Of a stretch of 64,000 bases of DNA, positions 52,893-63,110 are shown piece after piece. The DNA is from Macrococcus bovicus (lineage in GTDB: Bacteria > Bacillota > Bacilli > Staphylococcales > Staphylococcaceae), in the NCBI RefSeq assembly GCF_004359575.1, contig NZ_SCWF01000006.1, forward strand, positions 62,001 to 126,000. The letters run 5' to 3'. The stretch's first letter is position 1. The number at the start of each line of letters is the position of its first letter. Made by a program: the position numbers and the translations under genes. The notes beneath the pieces are model-generated. The model was given only the letters and a program-made list of their open reading frames with translations, made no database searches and was not told the origin of the DNA.

Positions 52893-53980
52893 ACATAACT
52901 TTTTATAATTTTCTTCACTCGGTAATTTATTATAGTCTCTGATCGACTCTTTAGACGAAACAAATATATCTGTAAATAGTTTTTTGGAATCATCTTTTTT
53001 ATAAATAATATCTTTAACCGTTTTAATTCTTCTTTAAATGTTTCATAGTCATTCACTTTAGAATCTGACACACAGCTGGCATCTCTTAAAATAGAATCTA
53101 GTACTAATGACATATAAACTTTATTCCCTAGTTCAATAAAATCACGTTGCTCTTGCGTTAATTGTTCACTCATGGACGCTTCGTAATCATCCGCTAAAGA
53201 ATAAGATTGTTTCTGCTCCTTAAGTTCTTCATAGTTATCCATGCCAGGGAATAGTTCAAATTCTTTAAATTTCATACCCAGCAGCATCTTAAACATACCT
53301 GCTAAAGGTTTTTGAATTTTACTTAGTTGTTTAGACCGGTCATTTCGAGTGAGACCTTCCTGTTTCAATAGATCAAACATCTCTTTTAGATTAGCATCAT
53401 CCATAACTAGGTTGACTTCATTTAATTCTTCAAACAAATTGATTAGTTGTTGAAAATCAGCAATACCTTCATTGCCTGTTCGCTTACTTAGATCTAATTG
53501 ATCAAATAAGAAGTGACCACGATATTTGACCAAATGATAGATAGCCATATAGATAAGCTCCGGGGCAAACTTCTTCTTTTCATTCTGCAAAGCTTGCTGT
53601 AAATGATAGATAGTAGGATATGTCTTCTCATTCATACCGAGATATTTCAATACCTCTGATAAAGACTTCCCCTGAAAATCCTGATTATTATTTTTCCATT
53701 GATGTAACTGCTCGTATTTATAGAATGTTGGATTCTGAACAAGAGGAGCTAGAATTTCTTGAAGTAAGCCTAATCTTTTAATTCTACGATTATATCTTCT
53801 TCTTGTTCCTCTTTGAAGACGACGTTCCAGAGCAGTATTAGCTGCTTCGAATGTTAATACACCAATCGCATCTTTACCATGATATTTAAGAATATTGAAG
53901 TCTTTATCCATTGCGCTATAGCCAACTGAGGCTGTACCAATATCTAAACTTAAAGTATAAGAAAAATTTGATTTCTTCAC
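52874..53980 (-). CDS. cas9: Cas9 N-terminal fragment (RuvC-I, bridge helix, part of REC)
   Basis: The frame as it stands gives 368 residues, of which about 318 are Cas9. D13 in YTLSLDIGTASVGYS is the RuvC-I catalytic aspartate. An arginine-rich bridge helix follows near 53-70 (ERRLQRGTRRRYNRRIKR). YHLVKYRGHFLFD is the conserved start of the REC lobe. After the shift the last roughly 50 residues (from RLKILFIKKM) are out of frame. A fragment of this kind has no HNH or PAM-reading part. Confidence 0.85.
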   Translation of the reverse strand: MKKSNFSYTLSLDIGTASVGYSAMDKDFNILKYHGKDAIGVLTFEAANTALERRLQRGTRRRYNRRIKRLGLLQEILAPLVQNPTFYKYEQLHQWKNNNQDFQGKSLSEVLKYLGMNEKTYPTIYHLQQALQNEKKKFAPELIYMAIYHLVKYRGHFLFDQLDLSKRTGNEGIADFQQLINLFEELNEVNLVMDDANLKEMFDLLKQEGLTRNDRSKQLSKIQKPLAGMFKMLLGMKFKEFELFPGMDNYEELKEQKQSYSLADDYEASMSEQLTQEQRDFIELGNKVYMSLVLDSILRDASCVSDSKVNDYETFKEELKRLKILFIKKMIPKNYLQIYLFRLKSRSETIINYRVKKIIKSYVCLIAI

Positions 53981-54067
53981 ATTATCATCTCCTTTGTCTA
54001 ATAATGTAAATATACCATTATATACTCTTATAGCATATATATTATTTTAAATATTTTAAATATTTTG

Positions 54068-54095
54068 TAGACATTTTAATTTAATTCGTTATAAT
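54068..54095 (+). promoter_or_regulatory. tracrRNA promoter
   Basis: TAGACA (54068-54073), 16-base spacer, TATAAT (54090-54095) on the plus strand. Transcription should begin near 54103, just before the anti-repeat. A TATAAT facing cas9 lies at 54017-54022 on the minus strand, so this 120-base gap holds divergent promoters. Confidence 0.85.
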
Positions 54096-54102
54096 AAAAA
54101 TT

Positions 54103-54208
54103 AGAAGTACTTCACTTCATTCTAAAAGATCATAGTTAAGTTAAAATAAGCTTAAAGCGTAAAAGTGATAATTGTATCAACACCTCACTGTGTCAGTGAG
54201 GTTTTTTT
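54103..54208 (+). ncRNA. tracrRNA
   Basis: 54111-54137 is a 27-base anti-repeat fully complementary to the crRNA repeat. It is followed by AAG then TTAAAAT, which forms the bulge and lower stem as in Streptococcus pyogenes (AAGTTAAAATAAG is shared). A small nexus-like stem (GC-TTAAA-GC), a hairpin TGATA / TATCA and a terminator hairpin CCTCACTG / CAGTGAGG with seven T complete it. It is divergent from cas9 and intact. Length about 105 bases. Confidence 0.95.
54190..54208 (+). terminator. tracrRNA terminator (3' half)
   Basis: CACTGTGTCAGTG core of the terminal hairpin followed by seven T at 54202-54208. The full stem starts at 54183. Confidence 0.9.
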
Positions 54209-54225
54209 ATTTTTAAACAAAAAAA

Positions 54226-54260
54226 ACCACTTTCCGAATTATTTCGGAAAGTGGTTTCGT
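54226..54260 (-). terminator. groEL intrinsic terminator
   Basis: AAACCACTTTCCGAA / TTCGGAAAGTGGTTT stem with an A/T-rich flank just past the groEL stop; read on the minus strand it ends in a run of T. Confidence 0.88.
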
Positions 54261-54265
54261 AATGC

Positions 54266-55906
<1,641 letters not shown>

Positions 55907-55918
55907 TTAAATGTTTGA

Positions 55919-56203
55919 TTATTCTACGATTGCGAGCACGTCGTCTTCAGACAGCACTAAATATTTAGCTTCGCCGACTTTCACTTCAGAACCACCGAAC
56001 GGTGAATAGATGATTTTATCTCCTACTTTGACTTGCATCTCAGCGCGTGCGCCGTTCTCAAGCAGGCGACCAGGTCCTACTGCAGCAACGATACCTTCAT
56101 TTGATTTTTCTTTAGCTGAATCTGTTAAGATGATACCACTTGCTGTCTTCTGCTCCTGTTCTTTGACTTCTAAAATCACGTTGTTCCCTAATGGTCTTAA
56201 CAT
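55919..56203 (-). CDS. groES: Co-chaperonin GroES
   Basis: A 94-residue Gro[19 protein letters not shown] opens the protein, the mobile loop is [17 protein letters not shown], and the end [19 protein letters not shown] is typical. It caps the GroEL ring. First gene of the operon; AAGGAGG lies before the ATG and the CIRCE element about 25 bases further upstream. Confidence 0.98.
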   Translation of the reverse strand: MLRPLGNNVILEVKEQEQKTASGIILTDSAKEKSNEGIVAAVGPGRLLENGARAEMQVKVGDKIIYSPFGGSEVKVGEAKYLVLSEDDVLAIVE

Positions 56204-56228
56204 GTGAAATCCTCCTTAGTGGAATGTA

Positions 56229-56255
56229 TAAGCACTCTATTGGTTCAAGTGCTAA
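56229..56255. promoter_or_regulatory. CIRCE operator (HrcA site) of groES-groEL
   Basis: TAAGCACTC, nine bases, AAGTGCTAA: one mismatch per arm from the consensus TTAGCACTC-N9-GAGTGCTAA. The heat-shock repressor HrcA should bind here and block the operon. Confidence 0.93.
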
Positions 56256-56370
56256 TATACTTCTATATTAATCAAAGAAGGTCAAAATTGCAATTGATTT
56301 GCTATATAAAATTTTTACTCACGCTATTTTTAATGTACAATGAAAGCATATTGAATTGAAGGAGTTAGCT

Positions 56371-57129
56371 ATGAAATTAAGTCGTCTCTGGGCAGATATC
56401 CTCATTGTCCTTATTTACGGGGGAGCACAGATCTCTTCACTTATCCCTGCTGTTATTTACAAAGGCCAGAATCTTTCAGCGTCTGAAATGATGATGAAAG
56501 TGATTCCTTATATGATCGGTGCTTTTATTCTTGCTAGTATTCTGGTGTATTTCATCAATAGGAGCATCACGAACGAAACGCAGCTGGAACGTCTTCCTAA
56601 GGAGCGATGGCTGTATACCGTGATGTGGATCATCGCAGGATTCTTTATGGCGCTTGTCGCACAGGCCCTTATGAATATGATTAATATTTATGTGCTGCAC
56701 CAGCCTGCTGAAAGTCAGAATACGACAGATATCATGGCCGTCGCAAAACAGAATCCGCTCTTTATTATCATCATTTCTCTTGCCGGACCGTTTCTTGAGG
56801 AGTTCGTCTTCCGTAAAGTCATCTTCGGTGAGCTGTATGAATTCATCCGTCTGCCACGCTGGGCGGCCTTTCTGATCGCGGGTACGCTGAGCGGCCTGAT
56901 TTTCGCTGCTGCACATATGGATTTTGATCATACACTTATCTATCTGGGTATGGCTTTCGTCTTCGCCGGTCTCTACGTGGCGACCCGCCGCCTGATCGTA
57001 CCGATTCTCGCCCATATGATGATGAACTCATTCGTTGTCATCATGCAGTTTACGATGGGTGACAAGATTGAAGAAGCTGCCAAGCAGATGAAGAGCACCG
57101 CGCAAATCATCTGGCACCTACTGATATAG
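56371..57129 (+). CDS. mroQ: CPBP-family intramembrane protease, MroQ-like
   Basis: A 252-residue polytopic protein of the CPBP (Abi/CAAX) glutamic protease family. Motif 1 EEFVFRKVIFGELYE, motif 2 AAHMDFDH and motif 3 HMMMNS provide the catalytic residues. In Staphylococcus aureus the family member MroQ is encoded next to groESL and promotes Agr peptide export; the same divergent position here supports orthology, but that is inference. ATG 56371 follows AAGGAG by 6 bases. Confidence 0.75.
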   Translation: MKLSRLWADILIVLIYGGAQISSLIPAVIYKGQNLSASEMMMKVIPYMIGAFILASILVYFINRSITNETQLERLPKERWLYTVMWIIAGFFMALVAQALMNMINIYVLHQPAESQNTTDIMAVAKQNPLFIIIISLAGPFLEEFVFRKVIFGELYEFIRLPRWAAFLIAGTLSGLIFAAAHMDFDHTLIYLGMAFVFAGLYVATRRLIVPILAHMMMNSFVVIMQFTMGDKIEEAAKQMKSTAQIIWHLLI

Positions 57130-57132
57130 TAA

Positions 57133-57168
57133 AAGTCTCAGTTCATTTCCGGACTGAGACTTTTTTTA
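57133..57168. terminator. Bidirectional intrinsic terminator
   Basis: AAGTCTCAGT / ACTGAGACTT hairpin with T run between the protease gene and the convergent APH-family gene. Confidence 0.9.
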
Positions 57169-57960
57169 TTCTTCCAGCAGTTTAAGGACAGCCATTTTTC
57201 TCGCTACTTCACGCATCGTTTCATCTTGCTGCTGCATCCCCTGCTGATACTTGGACAGCTCCCAAACCAGCATCTTGACGGTGTTCACCAGCAGGAAAAT
57301 ATTGAACTCCTGCCTGTAATCCGCACAATTGATCTCAAATGGCAGCAGCTGAAAGAACGTTTCACGATAAGACCGGATCTCTTCTGCAGTCGCATAATCC
57401 TGCAGCAGCATCGTGATATCACGGACAGGTGAAGACAGGGCCGCCCGCTCCCAGTCAATCAGCTGAATGTCAGTACAATCAAAAATATTACCGCGGTGAA
57501 GGTCGCCGTGGGTCAGGACGAGTGGCAGCTTCTGATGATAATTTCTGACCCGCAGCGCATGATAATAGGGGTCGATTGCTGCCATCAGATGAATATTCAG
57601 TTCTCCGCAAAGGTCGCGCAGCCATACCCGCTCTATCTCATCCAGCGAGTAAAGAGGAAGGTCCACTGCGGCGCGCTGGATGCGGATGATCTTTGCCATG
57701 ATACGCTTCATCTGCTCTGCCGTCAGATGCTGCCCCGTAAGCGCTGTACCCAGATCTTTCATGACCAGCACATCATTTTCTAAACAGACGACCGGCAGTT
57801 CAATCACTGGCTCGAGTTTGCGATAGATATCCGCTTCAGTCACATCAATCAGCTTGATCACCAGGTCACCCGTGCGGTAGAGCCGCTGGTCAAGCGTTTC
57901 AAAGTCCTCCGGTTTGAGCTGAAAACGCTGCGCGACTGCTAGTAGCGCTTGACGCCCCAT
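57166..57960 (-). CDS. Aminoglycoside phosphotransferase/choline-kinase-family protein
   Basis: A 264-residue APH-fold kinase. The catalytic Brenner-type loop THGDLHRGNIFD and the metal-binding LIDWERAAL are present. N-terminal lysine region is LVIKLIDVTEAD. Substrate may be a sugar, choline or other alcohol; resistance is not implied. It starts inside the 3' end of the PPK2 gene (22-base overlap), suggesting joint synthesis with a polyphosphate enzyme. Confidence 0.82.
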   Translation of the reverse strand: MGRQALLAVAQRFQLKPEDFETLDQRLYRTGDLVIKLIDVTEADIYRKLEPVIELPVVCLENDVLVMKDLGTALTGQHLTAEQMKRIMAKIIRIQRAAVDLPLYSLDEIERVWLRDLCGELNIHLMAAIDPYYHALRVRNYHQKLPLVLTHGDLHRGNIFDCTDIQLIDWERAALSSPVRDITMLLQDYATAEEIRSYRETFFQLLPFEINCADYRQEFNIFLLVNTVKMLVWELSKYQQGMQQQDETMREVARKMAVLKLLEE

Positions 57961-59378
57961 AAACGTTCCTCGCAGCGCTCAATAATCGTGCGCAGCGCTT
58001 TGATACGTGCTGCCTTCTTGTTATTGGCAGGTACAATGACCCACGGCGCATGTTCTTTAGATGTCTTGTGGATCATCTCTTCACTTGCTTCGAGATAAAT
58101 ATCCCATTTCTCGCGGTTCCGCCAGTCTTCATCCGTAATCTTCCATTGTTTCTCCGGTGTGTTCTGACGTTCCTCAAAACGCGCCAGCTGCTCTTCTTTA
58201 TCCAGCACGAGGAAGAACTTGATGACGATTGCCCCTTCCAGCGTCAGACTCTTTTCAAAGTCATTGATTTCCTCGTATGCGCGCTGCCATTCTTCTGTTG
58301 AAGCGAAGCCTTCCACACGCTCAACAAGCACTCTGCCGTACCAGCTGCGGTCAAAGATCTCGATATGGCCCGTTCTCGGAAGCTGTGTAGCGAAGCGCCA
58401 TAGATAGTGATAGCTCAGTTCTGTCTCTGTAGGTGCAGAGATGGCATTGACTTCATACCCTGTCGGATCCAGGCTCTCACGGACACGTTTAATATTGCCG
58501 CCCTTGCCTGCCGCATCCATCCCTTCATAAACCAGGATCATCGGAATTTTGCGTTCATATAACGCATACTGCAGTTCACGCATACGCTGCTGCAGTTCCG
58601 GCAGTAATTTTTTGTACTCATCTTTCGACATCTCATCTTCCGTATCTTCGAATAAGTCTGTCTCAAAATGCTCTGAGAACTGGCCATCCACTTCTTTTTT
58701 CTCATCTTTTTTCTTCTTATCCTTCAGCGCTTGCTCCAGTTCCTTGATGAGGGTCTCATACATCTCATTAACCGCCTGACCACGCTCAGTGTAATTGATG
58801 GTGTGCCACGGTGCAATATCCTTTGTTTCGTCCATCAGCACAGTCATCTCATCCAGATAGATATCTGCCGGGATGGCTTTTTCAAATTCCTGTGCCTTCC
58901 AGCGCGTCAGAGGATTCTCCTTGGTCTGCTGGATATGTTCCTGCCGTTTCTTCTCATCGACGACCACATTGAACTTAATCATTCGATAGCCATCGTCAAG
59001 GAGCATCTTTTCAAATCCTTTAATTTCCGTCAGCAGAAGATGATGATCCTTGAATATCTCAGGCTTCAGATTATGATGTTTGTAATCAATCAGGTTGGCG
59101 TACCAGCTACGGAAGAACAGTGTCAAATCACCGCGCTTCGGTAAGTTCTTCCAGTAAGGAAATAGGAACGGCATTCTCAAGTCTTCTTCTGAGGGTGTCT
59201 TCGTGGCGTAGAAATGTGTGTATTTAGCATCCAGCGCGAGCAACAGTTCATTGGCCAGTCTTGATTTACCGGCCGCTGCCACACCTTCGAATAGGACCAT
59301 GACAGGAATTTTCGCTTCATGGGTCTGTCTGACCAGTTCTGCCACTTTCAATTCTAATGCTTCATCAATTTTCGTCAT
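57939..59378 (-). CDS. Two-domain polyphosphate kinase 2 (PAP-type polyP:AMP phosphotransferase)
   Basis: A 479-residue protein with two fused PPK2 domains. The first has Walker A FEGVAAAGKSRLANEL near residue 29; the second has YEGMDAAGKGGNIKRVRE near 290 and the lid FDRSWYGRVLVERVEG. Double-domain PPK2 proteins are class II enzymes that phosphorylate AMP to ADP with polyphosphate. In the first domain the Walker A is less like the second, as in that class. ATG preceded by AAGGAGGAGAG. Followed with overlap by an APH-family kinase gene. Confidence 0.85.
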   Translation of the reverse strand: MTKIDEALELKVAELVRQTHEAKIPVMVLFEGVAAAGKSRLANELLLALDAKYTHFYATKTPSEEDLRMPFLFPYWKNLPKRGDLTLFFRSWYANLIDYKHHNLKPEIFKDHHLLLTEIKGFEKMLLDDGYRMIKFNVVVDEKKRQEHIQQTKENPLTRWKAQEFEKAIPADIYLDEMTVLMDETKDIAPWHTINYTERGQAVNEMYETLIKELEQALKDKKKKDEKKEVDGQFSEHFETDLFEDTEDEMSKDEYKKLLPELQQRMRELQYALYERKIPMILVYEGMDAAGKGGNIKRVRESLDPTGYEVNAISAPTETELSYHYLWRFATQLPRTGHIEIFDRSWYGRVLVERVEGFASTEEWQRAYEEINDFEKSLTLEGAIVIKFFLVLDKEEQLARFEERQNTPEKQWKITDEDWRNREKWDIYLEASEEMIHKTSKEHAPWVIVPANNKKAARIKALRTIIERCEERLWGVKRY

Positions 59379-59489
59379 CTCTCTCCTCCTTCTTATTACA
59401 ATCTCTGTTCCCTCTTTCCGGACGCTTCATGTATCTTAATTTGACAGAATATTGTAATATTAAATTAAGCTTACACAAGGAGGAGACAT

Positions 59490-61184
59490 ATGACAACATT
59501 CAAAGACTTTGAATATCAACGTCCTGATTTAAATGCAGCAAGAGAAGAGGCTGATCAGCTGTTAAACCAGTTCAGTCATGCAGCAAGTGCTGACGAGCAG
59601 ATTCAGCTGATTGATAAGCTCAACCAGATCAGACGGGATATTGATACCTATTCAAATATCGCCTATATCCGTGCATCTATTGATACAAATGATGCTTTTT
59701 ATTCAGACGAAAGAGATTATTTTGATGCGAATGGCGCCAAGATTGTTGCACTGGAGGCCGCTTATTTTGAGGCACTCTTAAGCAGTCCGTTCCGGCCGGC
59801 ACTGGAAGCTCACTTCGGTCAGCAGCTCTTTGATCTCGCTGCGAACGTCGTCAATTCTTATTCAGAGGAAGTAGAAGAACTGATCAACCAGGAGAACAAA
59901 CTGAGCAGTGACTATTCCAAACTGATTGCCAGTGCGCTCATTGAGTTCGACGGCCAGGAGCTCACTCTGTCTCAGATGTCGCCTTACACGCAGTCACCGG
60001 ACCGTGAGACCCGCCTCGAAGCGACGAAGGCTGTCCAGTCTTTCATGGGGGAACATTTAGCTGACTTCGATCATCTCTACGACCAGCTCGTGAAAGTGCG
60101 TCATGAAATCGCAGTGAAGCTAGGTTTTGATAATTTTATAGAGCTCGGTTACATGCGTATGCAGCGGATCGACTACAATCAGGAGATGGTCCGTGATTAC
60201 CGTCGTGCTGTAGAAGAGTTCGTTGTCCCTGTTGCGACGAAACTATACGCTCAGCAGGCCGACCGTATCGGTGTGGATAAGTTGAAGTTCTATGATGAAT
60301 CTATTCTGTTTCTGAACGGCAACGAAAATCCTAAGGATCATGCTGAGGTCATCCTGGAGAACGGCCGCAAAATGTACAGCGAACTGAGCCCTGAAACAGA
60401 TGCTTTCTATCAATATATGATGGAACATGAACTTTTCGATGTTCTTGCTAAAAAAGGTAAAGAGGCAGGCGGCTACTGTACTTATATCGACCGCTACCGC
60501 GCACCTTTCATCTTCGCAAACTTCAACACGACAGACCATGATATCACAGTGCTGACCCATGAAGCAGGCCATGCATTCCAGGTATATTCATCACGTGATC
60601 TAACAGTTCCCGACTATTTGTGGCCTACCCATGAAGCGTGTGAGATTCATTCGATGAGTATGGAGTTCTTCACCTATCCTTGGATGGATCTGTTCTTCGA
60701 GAACCCCGATAAATTCAAATATAAACATTTGACGGATGCCATTCAGTTCCTGCCATACGGCGTCGCTGTAGATGAATTCCAGCACGGTGTATACGAGAAC
60801 CCGGAGATGACACCGGCAGAAAGAAGAGCACTCTGGCAATCAATTGAGGAAAAATATTTGCCGCATCGTGATTATGACGGCATTATGCCTCTTTCAGAAG
60901 GTTCACTCTGGCACCGTCAAGGTCATATCTTCAACTCGCCTTTCTACTACATTGACTACACACTGGCACAAGTGTGTGCGTTCCAGTTCTTCAAGCGCAG
61001 CCGTGAGGACTTCGCCTCTGCCTGGAAGGATTATCTCCACCTATGTCAGCTGGGCGGCTCATTACCGTTCAATACACTTGTCAAAGAAGCCAATCTTGCG
61101 TCACCATTCGGTACTGGCACACTGAAAGATATTATGATTTATCTTGAAAACTATATCGACCAGATTGATACGTCACAATTCTAA
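59490..61184 (+). CDS. M3-family oligoendopeptidase
   Basis: A 564-residue zinc oligopeptidase of family M3 (PepF-like). The zinc site is LTHEAGHAFQVYSS with the third ligand in HEACEIHSMSMEFFTYPW. The preceding helix-rich N-terminal half closes over the active site in this family. Acts on medium-sized peptides in the cytoplasm. AAGGAGGAG precedes the ATG. Monocistronic. Confidence 0.92.
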   Translation: MTTFKDFEYQRPDLNAAREEADQLLNQFSHAASADEQIQLIDKLNQIRRDIDTYSNIAYIRASIDTNDAFYSDERDYFDANGAKIVALEAAYFEALLSSPFRPALEAHFGQQLFDLAANVVNSYSEEVEELINQENKLSSDYSKLIASALIEFDGQELTLSQMSPYTQSPDRETRLEATKAVQSFMGEHLADFDHLYDQLVKVRHEIAVKLGFDNFIELGYMRMQRIDYNQEMVRDYRRAVEEFVVPVATKLYAQQADRIGVDKLKFYDESILFLNGNENPKDHAEVILENGRKMYSELSPETDAFYQYMMEHELFDVLAKKGKEAGGYCTYIDRYRAPFIFANFNTTDHDITVLTHEAGHAFQVYSSRDLTVPDYLWPTHEACEIHSMSMEFFTYPWMDLFFENPDKFKYKHLTDAIQFLPYGVAVDEFQHGVYENPEMTPAERRALWQSIEEKYLPHRDYDGIMPLSEGSLWHRQGHIFNSPFYYIDYTLAQVCAFQFFKRSREDFASAWKDYLHLCQLGGSLPFNTLVKEANLASPFGTGTLKDIMIYLENYIDQIDTSQF

Positions 61185-61185
61185 T

Positions 61186-61224
61186 AGAAAAACCCTTATG
61201 TCGATATGACATAAGGGCTTTTTA
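61186..61224. terminator. Bidirectional terminator-like hairpin
   Basis: AAAACCCTTATGTC / GACATAAGGGCTTTT with a short ATAT loop, between the M3 protease and the convergent LPXTG gene. Confidence 0.85.
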
Positions 61225-61986
61225 TCAGGCTTTAAAACGTGAAAACACTAAAAGTGATATGCCGCTCATCATCAGCAGAATCACAGCAAAGTAAGATTTT
61301 TCTTCACCGGTTTCAGGGAGAAGATGAAGCGGCTTTTTATCTTCTTGCGGTTTAAGCTTTTGGTTTAAGATATCATTGATCCGCTTATCCAGGACACGAT
61401 AGAATTTCTCGGCTGATTCAGGGTGAAAACGTCCGACTTTAACCGCTCTTGCAGGCTCATCATCTGCTTCCGGCTGAATATCTGTCTGCGGTTCAACTGC
61501 ATCCACTAATTCCGGATTACGGGTAGCTGATGGTGTCTCAGATTGATTTTGAGAGTTAGAAGGTGCGGGTGTCAACGGCGGCTGTTTCGTTAGCGGTTGT
61601 TCTGTCACCGTGGTTTCAGATGACGGACGCTCTGGCAGCGGCACTCGCGTCACAGGAGCCGGTGCTTCAGTTCTTGGCGTTTCAGTTGTAGCAATCTCTG
61701 CTATAGGGCGTTCCGTTCTAGGTTTTTCTGTCACCGGTTGTTCTGTCTTAGACATCTCTGTACTTGGCAGTTCAGTTGACGGCCCCTCTGTTGACGGGAC
61801 TTCTGTCTTTTGAGCTTCTGTCTCAGGCATCTCTGTCGCAACAGGTTGTGCCGGCATTTCTACTGAAAAAATTTCCTTCGTTTCATCAGCACTATTTTCT
61901 CCTATGGGTTCAGCTGCATCAGCGTTATCTGGTCCTACATGAGTCAATGTCAACATGATGGTCGTTGTCAATAAGAGTTTACGCAT
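61225..61986 (-). CDS. LPXTG surface protein with Thr-Glu-Pro repeats
   Basis: A 253-residue sortase substrate: signal peptide (MRKLLLTTTIMLTLTHVGPDNADA), a wall-spanning region of about 100 residues with irregular TEx-P units of 5 to 6 residues (PSTEGPSTELPSTEMSKTE), a short charged segment, then LPETG, a hydrophobic helix (FAVILLMMSGISLLVF) and a basic end. No folded ligand-binding domain is visible, so it could be a stalk-like or small adhesive protein. Convergent with the M3 protease. Confidence 0.85.
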   Translation of the reverse strand: MRKLLLTTTIMLTLTHVGPDNADAAEPIGENSADETKEIFSVEMPAQPVATEMPETEAQKTEVPSTEGPSTELPSTEMSKTEQPVTEKPRTERPIAEIATTETPRTEAPAPVTRVPLPERPSSETTVTEQPLTKQPPLTPAPSNSQNQSETPSATRNPELVDAVEPQTDIQPEADDEPARAVKVGRFHPESAEKFYRVLDKRINDILNQKLKPQEDKKPLHLLPETGEEKSYFAVILLMMSGISLLVFSRFKA

Positions 61987-62173
61987 GAGTGTTCCTCCAT
62001 ATTTCTGTTAACCCCTATTATATAGAAAGAAGTGTATAATAACTATTAGTGCTCCAGAATGTTATCAAGTCTTAATAAAATATATCTCTCTGCAATGTAA
62101 AATAATATTTACATATTGATTTGCAATAGATATAATAATTATATCAGATATAAAAAATATATGGAGGTACACG

Positions 62174-63025
62174 ATGGAATCAAAATTTTTCAGCTATGAT
62201 ACCCACATGGGTGCTGTTCATCTGAATGTCAACTTTCTGGATAACAGCATCCGCTTCTATCATGAAATATTAGGGCTGGCTATCTTCGAACAGAATGCGA
62301 CCTATACAGTATTAGGTCTTGGCGGGCGCCCGCTCGTCTATCTGTACGAAACACGGACACCTCGCACAACTGGTCAGGCAGGGCTGTTTCACATGGCATT
62401 TCTTGTCCCCTCTCGCACAGAACTCGGGAATGTCTTCAATCATTTAATCAAGATGCAGTATCCTCTGGCAGGTGCAAGTGACCACGACGTGTCAGAAGCT
62501 ATCTATCTTCAAGATCCGGAAGGCAACGGTATTGAAATCTACCGCGATCGTCCAGCTGCTGAATGGGCCTTTCAGGATAACGGTCATGTCGTCATGGGAA
62601 CAACCGAAATGGATTACCAGGGTGTCCTGGATGCGAATGACGGCAAACCCTTCACGGGTCTGCATCCTGATACTATTATGGGGCATGTCCATCTATCCGT
62701 GAAAGATATCCCTTCTTCCATTGCTTTCTATGAAGATGTCTTCGGTATGGATGTCATGCAGTTATATGGTCCGCAGGCCGCATTCATGAGCGCAGCAGGC
62801 TACCATCACCATTTAGGTCTGAACACGTGGCAGCATGCCCAGCTGTCACCTGCACTCGATGCACCGGGACTGAGAAAATTTGAGATCAATATCCCGAATA
62901 CGGAAGACTTTGACTATTTCAGACAGCAGTTAGCCGCTAATGGTCTGCAGACAGAAAAAGACGGCAGCTCAGAAATCTTGCGTGATCCGAATGGTATCGC
63001 CATTCGTGTCATGTACGCAAAATAA
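62174..63025 (+). CDS. VOC-family protein (CatE-like extradiol dioxygenase fold)
   Basis: A 283-residue protein made of two glyoxalase/bleomycin (VOC) domains. Metal-site candidates are HMGAVHLNVNFL near residue 11 and H in LFHMAFLV, and in the second half GHVHLSVKDIPS and the glutamate in GNGIEIYRD. It matches catechol 2,3-dioxygenase-like CatE proteins of Bacillus, which may act in thiol/aromatic detoxification. ATG preceded by GGAGG. Substrate unknown. Confidence 0.82.
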   Translation: MESKFFSYDTHMGAVHLNVNFLDNSIRFYHEILGLAIFEQNATYTVLGLGGRPLVYLYETRTPRTTGQAGLFHMAFLVPSRTELGNVFNHLIKMQYPLAGASDHDVSEAIYLQDPEGNGIEIYRDRPAAEWAFQDNGHVVMGTTEMDYQGVLDANDGKPFTGLHPDTIMGHVHLSVKDIPSSIAFYEDVFGMDVMQLYGPQAAFMSAAGYHHHLGLNTWQHAQLSPALDAPGLRKFEINIPNTEDFDYFRQQLAANGLQTEKDGSSEILRDPNGIAIRVMYAK

Positions 63026-63079
63026 ATCACAGCGTTCGACTGGCGGCTGATACCCCGGCCGTTCATCATAGAATAACAA

Positions 63080-63110
63080 AAGCGAAACCTTGTCAGGTTT
63101 CGCTTTTTAT
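63080..63110. terminator. Terminator-like hairpin between convergent genes
   Basis: AAAGCGAAACC and GGTTTCGCTTT flank a short loop, just upstream of the RpiR-family stop; T runs on both strands. Confidence 0.8.

Larger units (their letters stand above)
49956..53980 (-). pseudogene. cas9: cas9 (type II-A), interrupted by a -1 frameshift
   Basis: The two open frames join into one 1341-residue Cas9 if a single A is added to the four-A run (T at 53021-53024 on the plus strand). Read that way the junction becomes KEELKTVKDIIYKKDDSKK, and the corrected frame has no stop through to 52892 and on to 49956. GTG at 53978-53980 is the start, 8 bases after AAAGGAG. The rest of both frames is free of damage, so the break is either very recent, a homopolymer sequencing error, or bypassed by slippage. 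With the frame broken the nuclease would not be made, while the crRNA and adaptation parts remain. Confidence 0.88.

Noticed and set aside
53010-53030. Programmed frameshift in cas9
   Set aside because: The site (TTAAAACGG) is not a classical slippery heptamer and a four-A run is short for slippage; I kept mutation or sequencing error as the main readings.
56476-57015. 179-codon minus-strand frame
   Set aside because: Antisense shadow of the CPBP protease gene, His/Asp-rich as expected from reversed hydrophobic codons.
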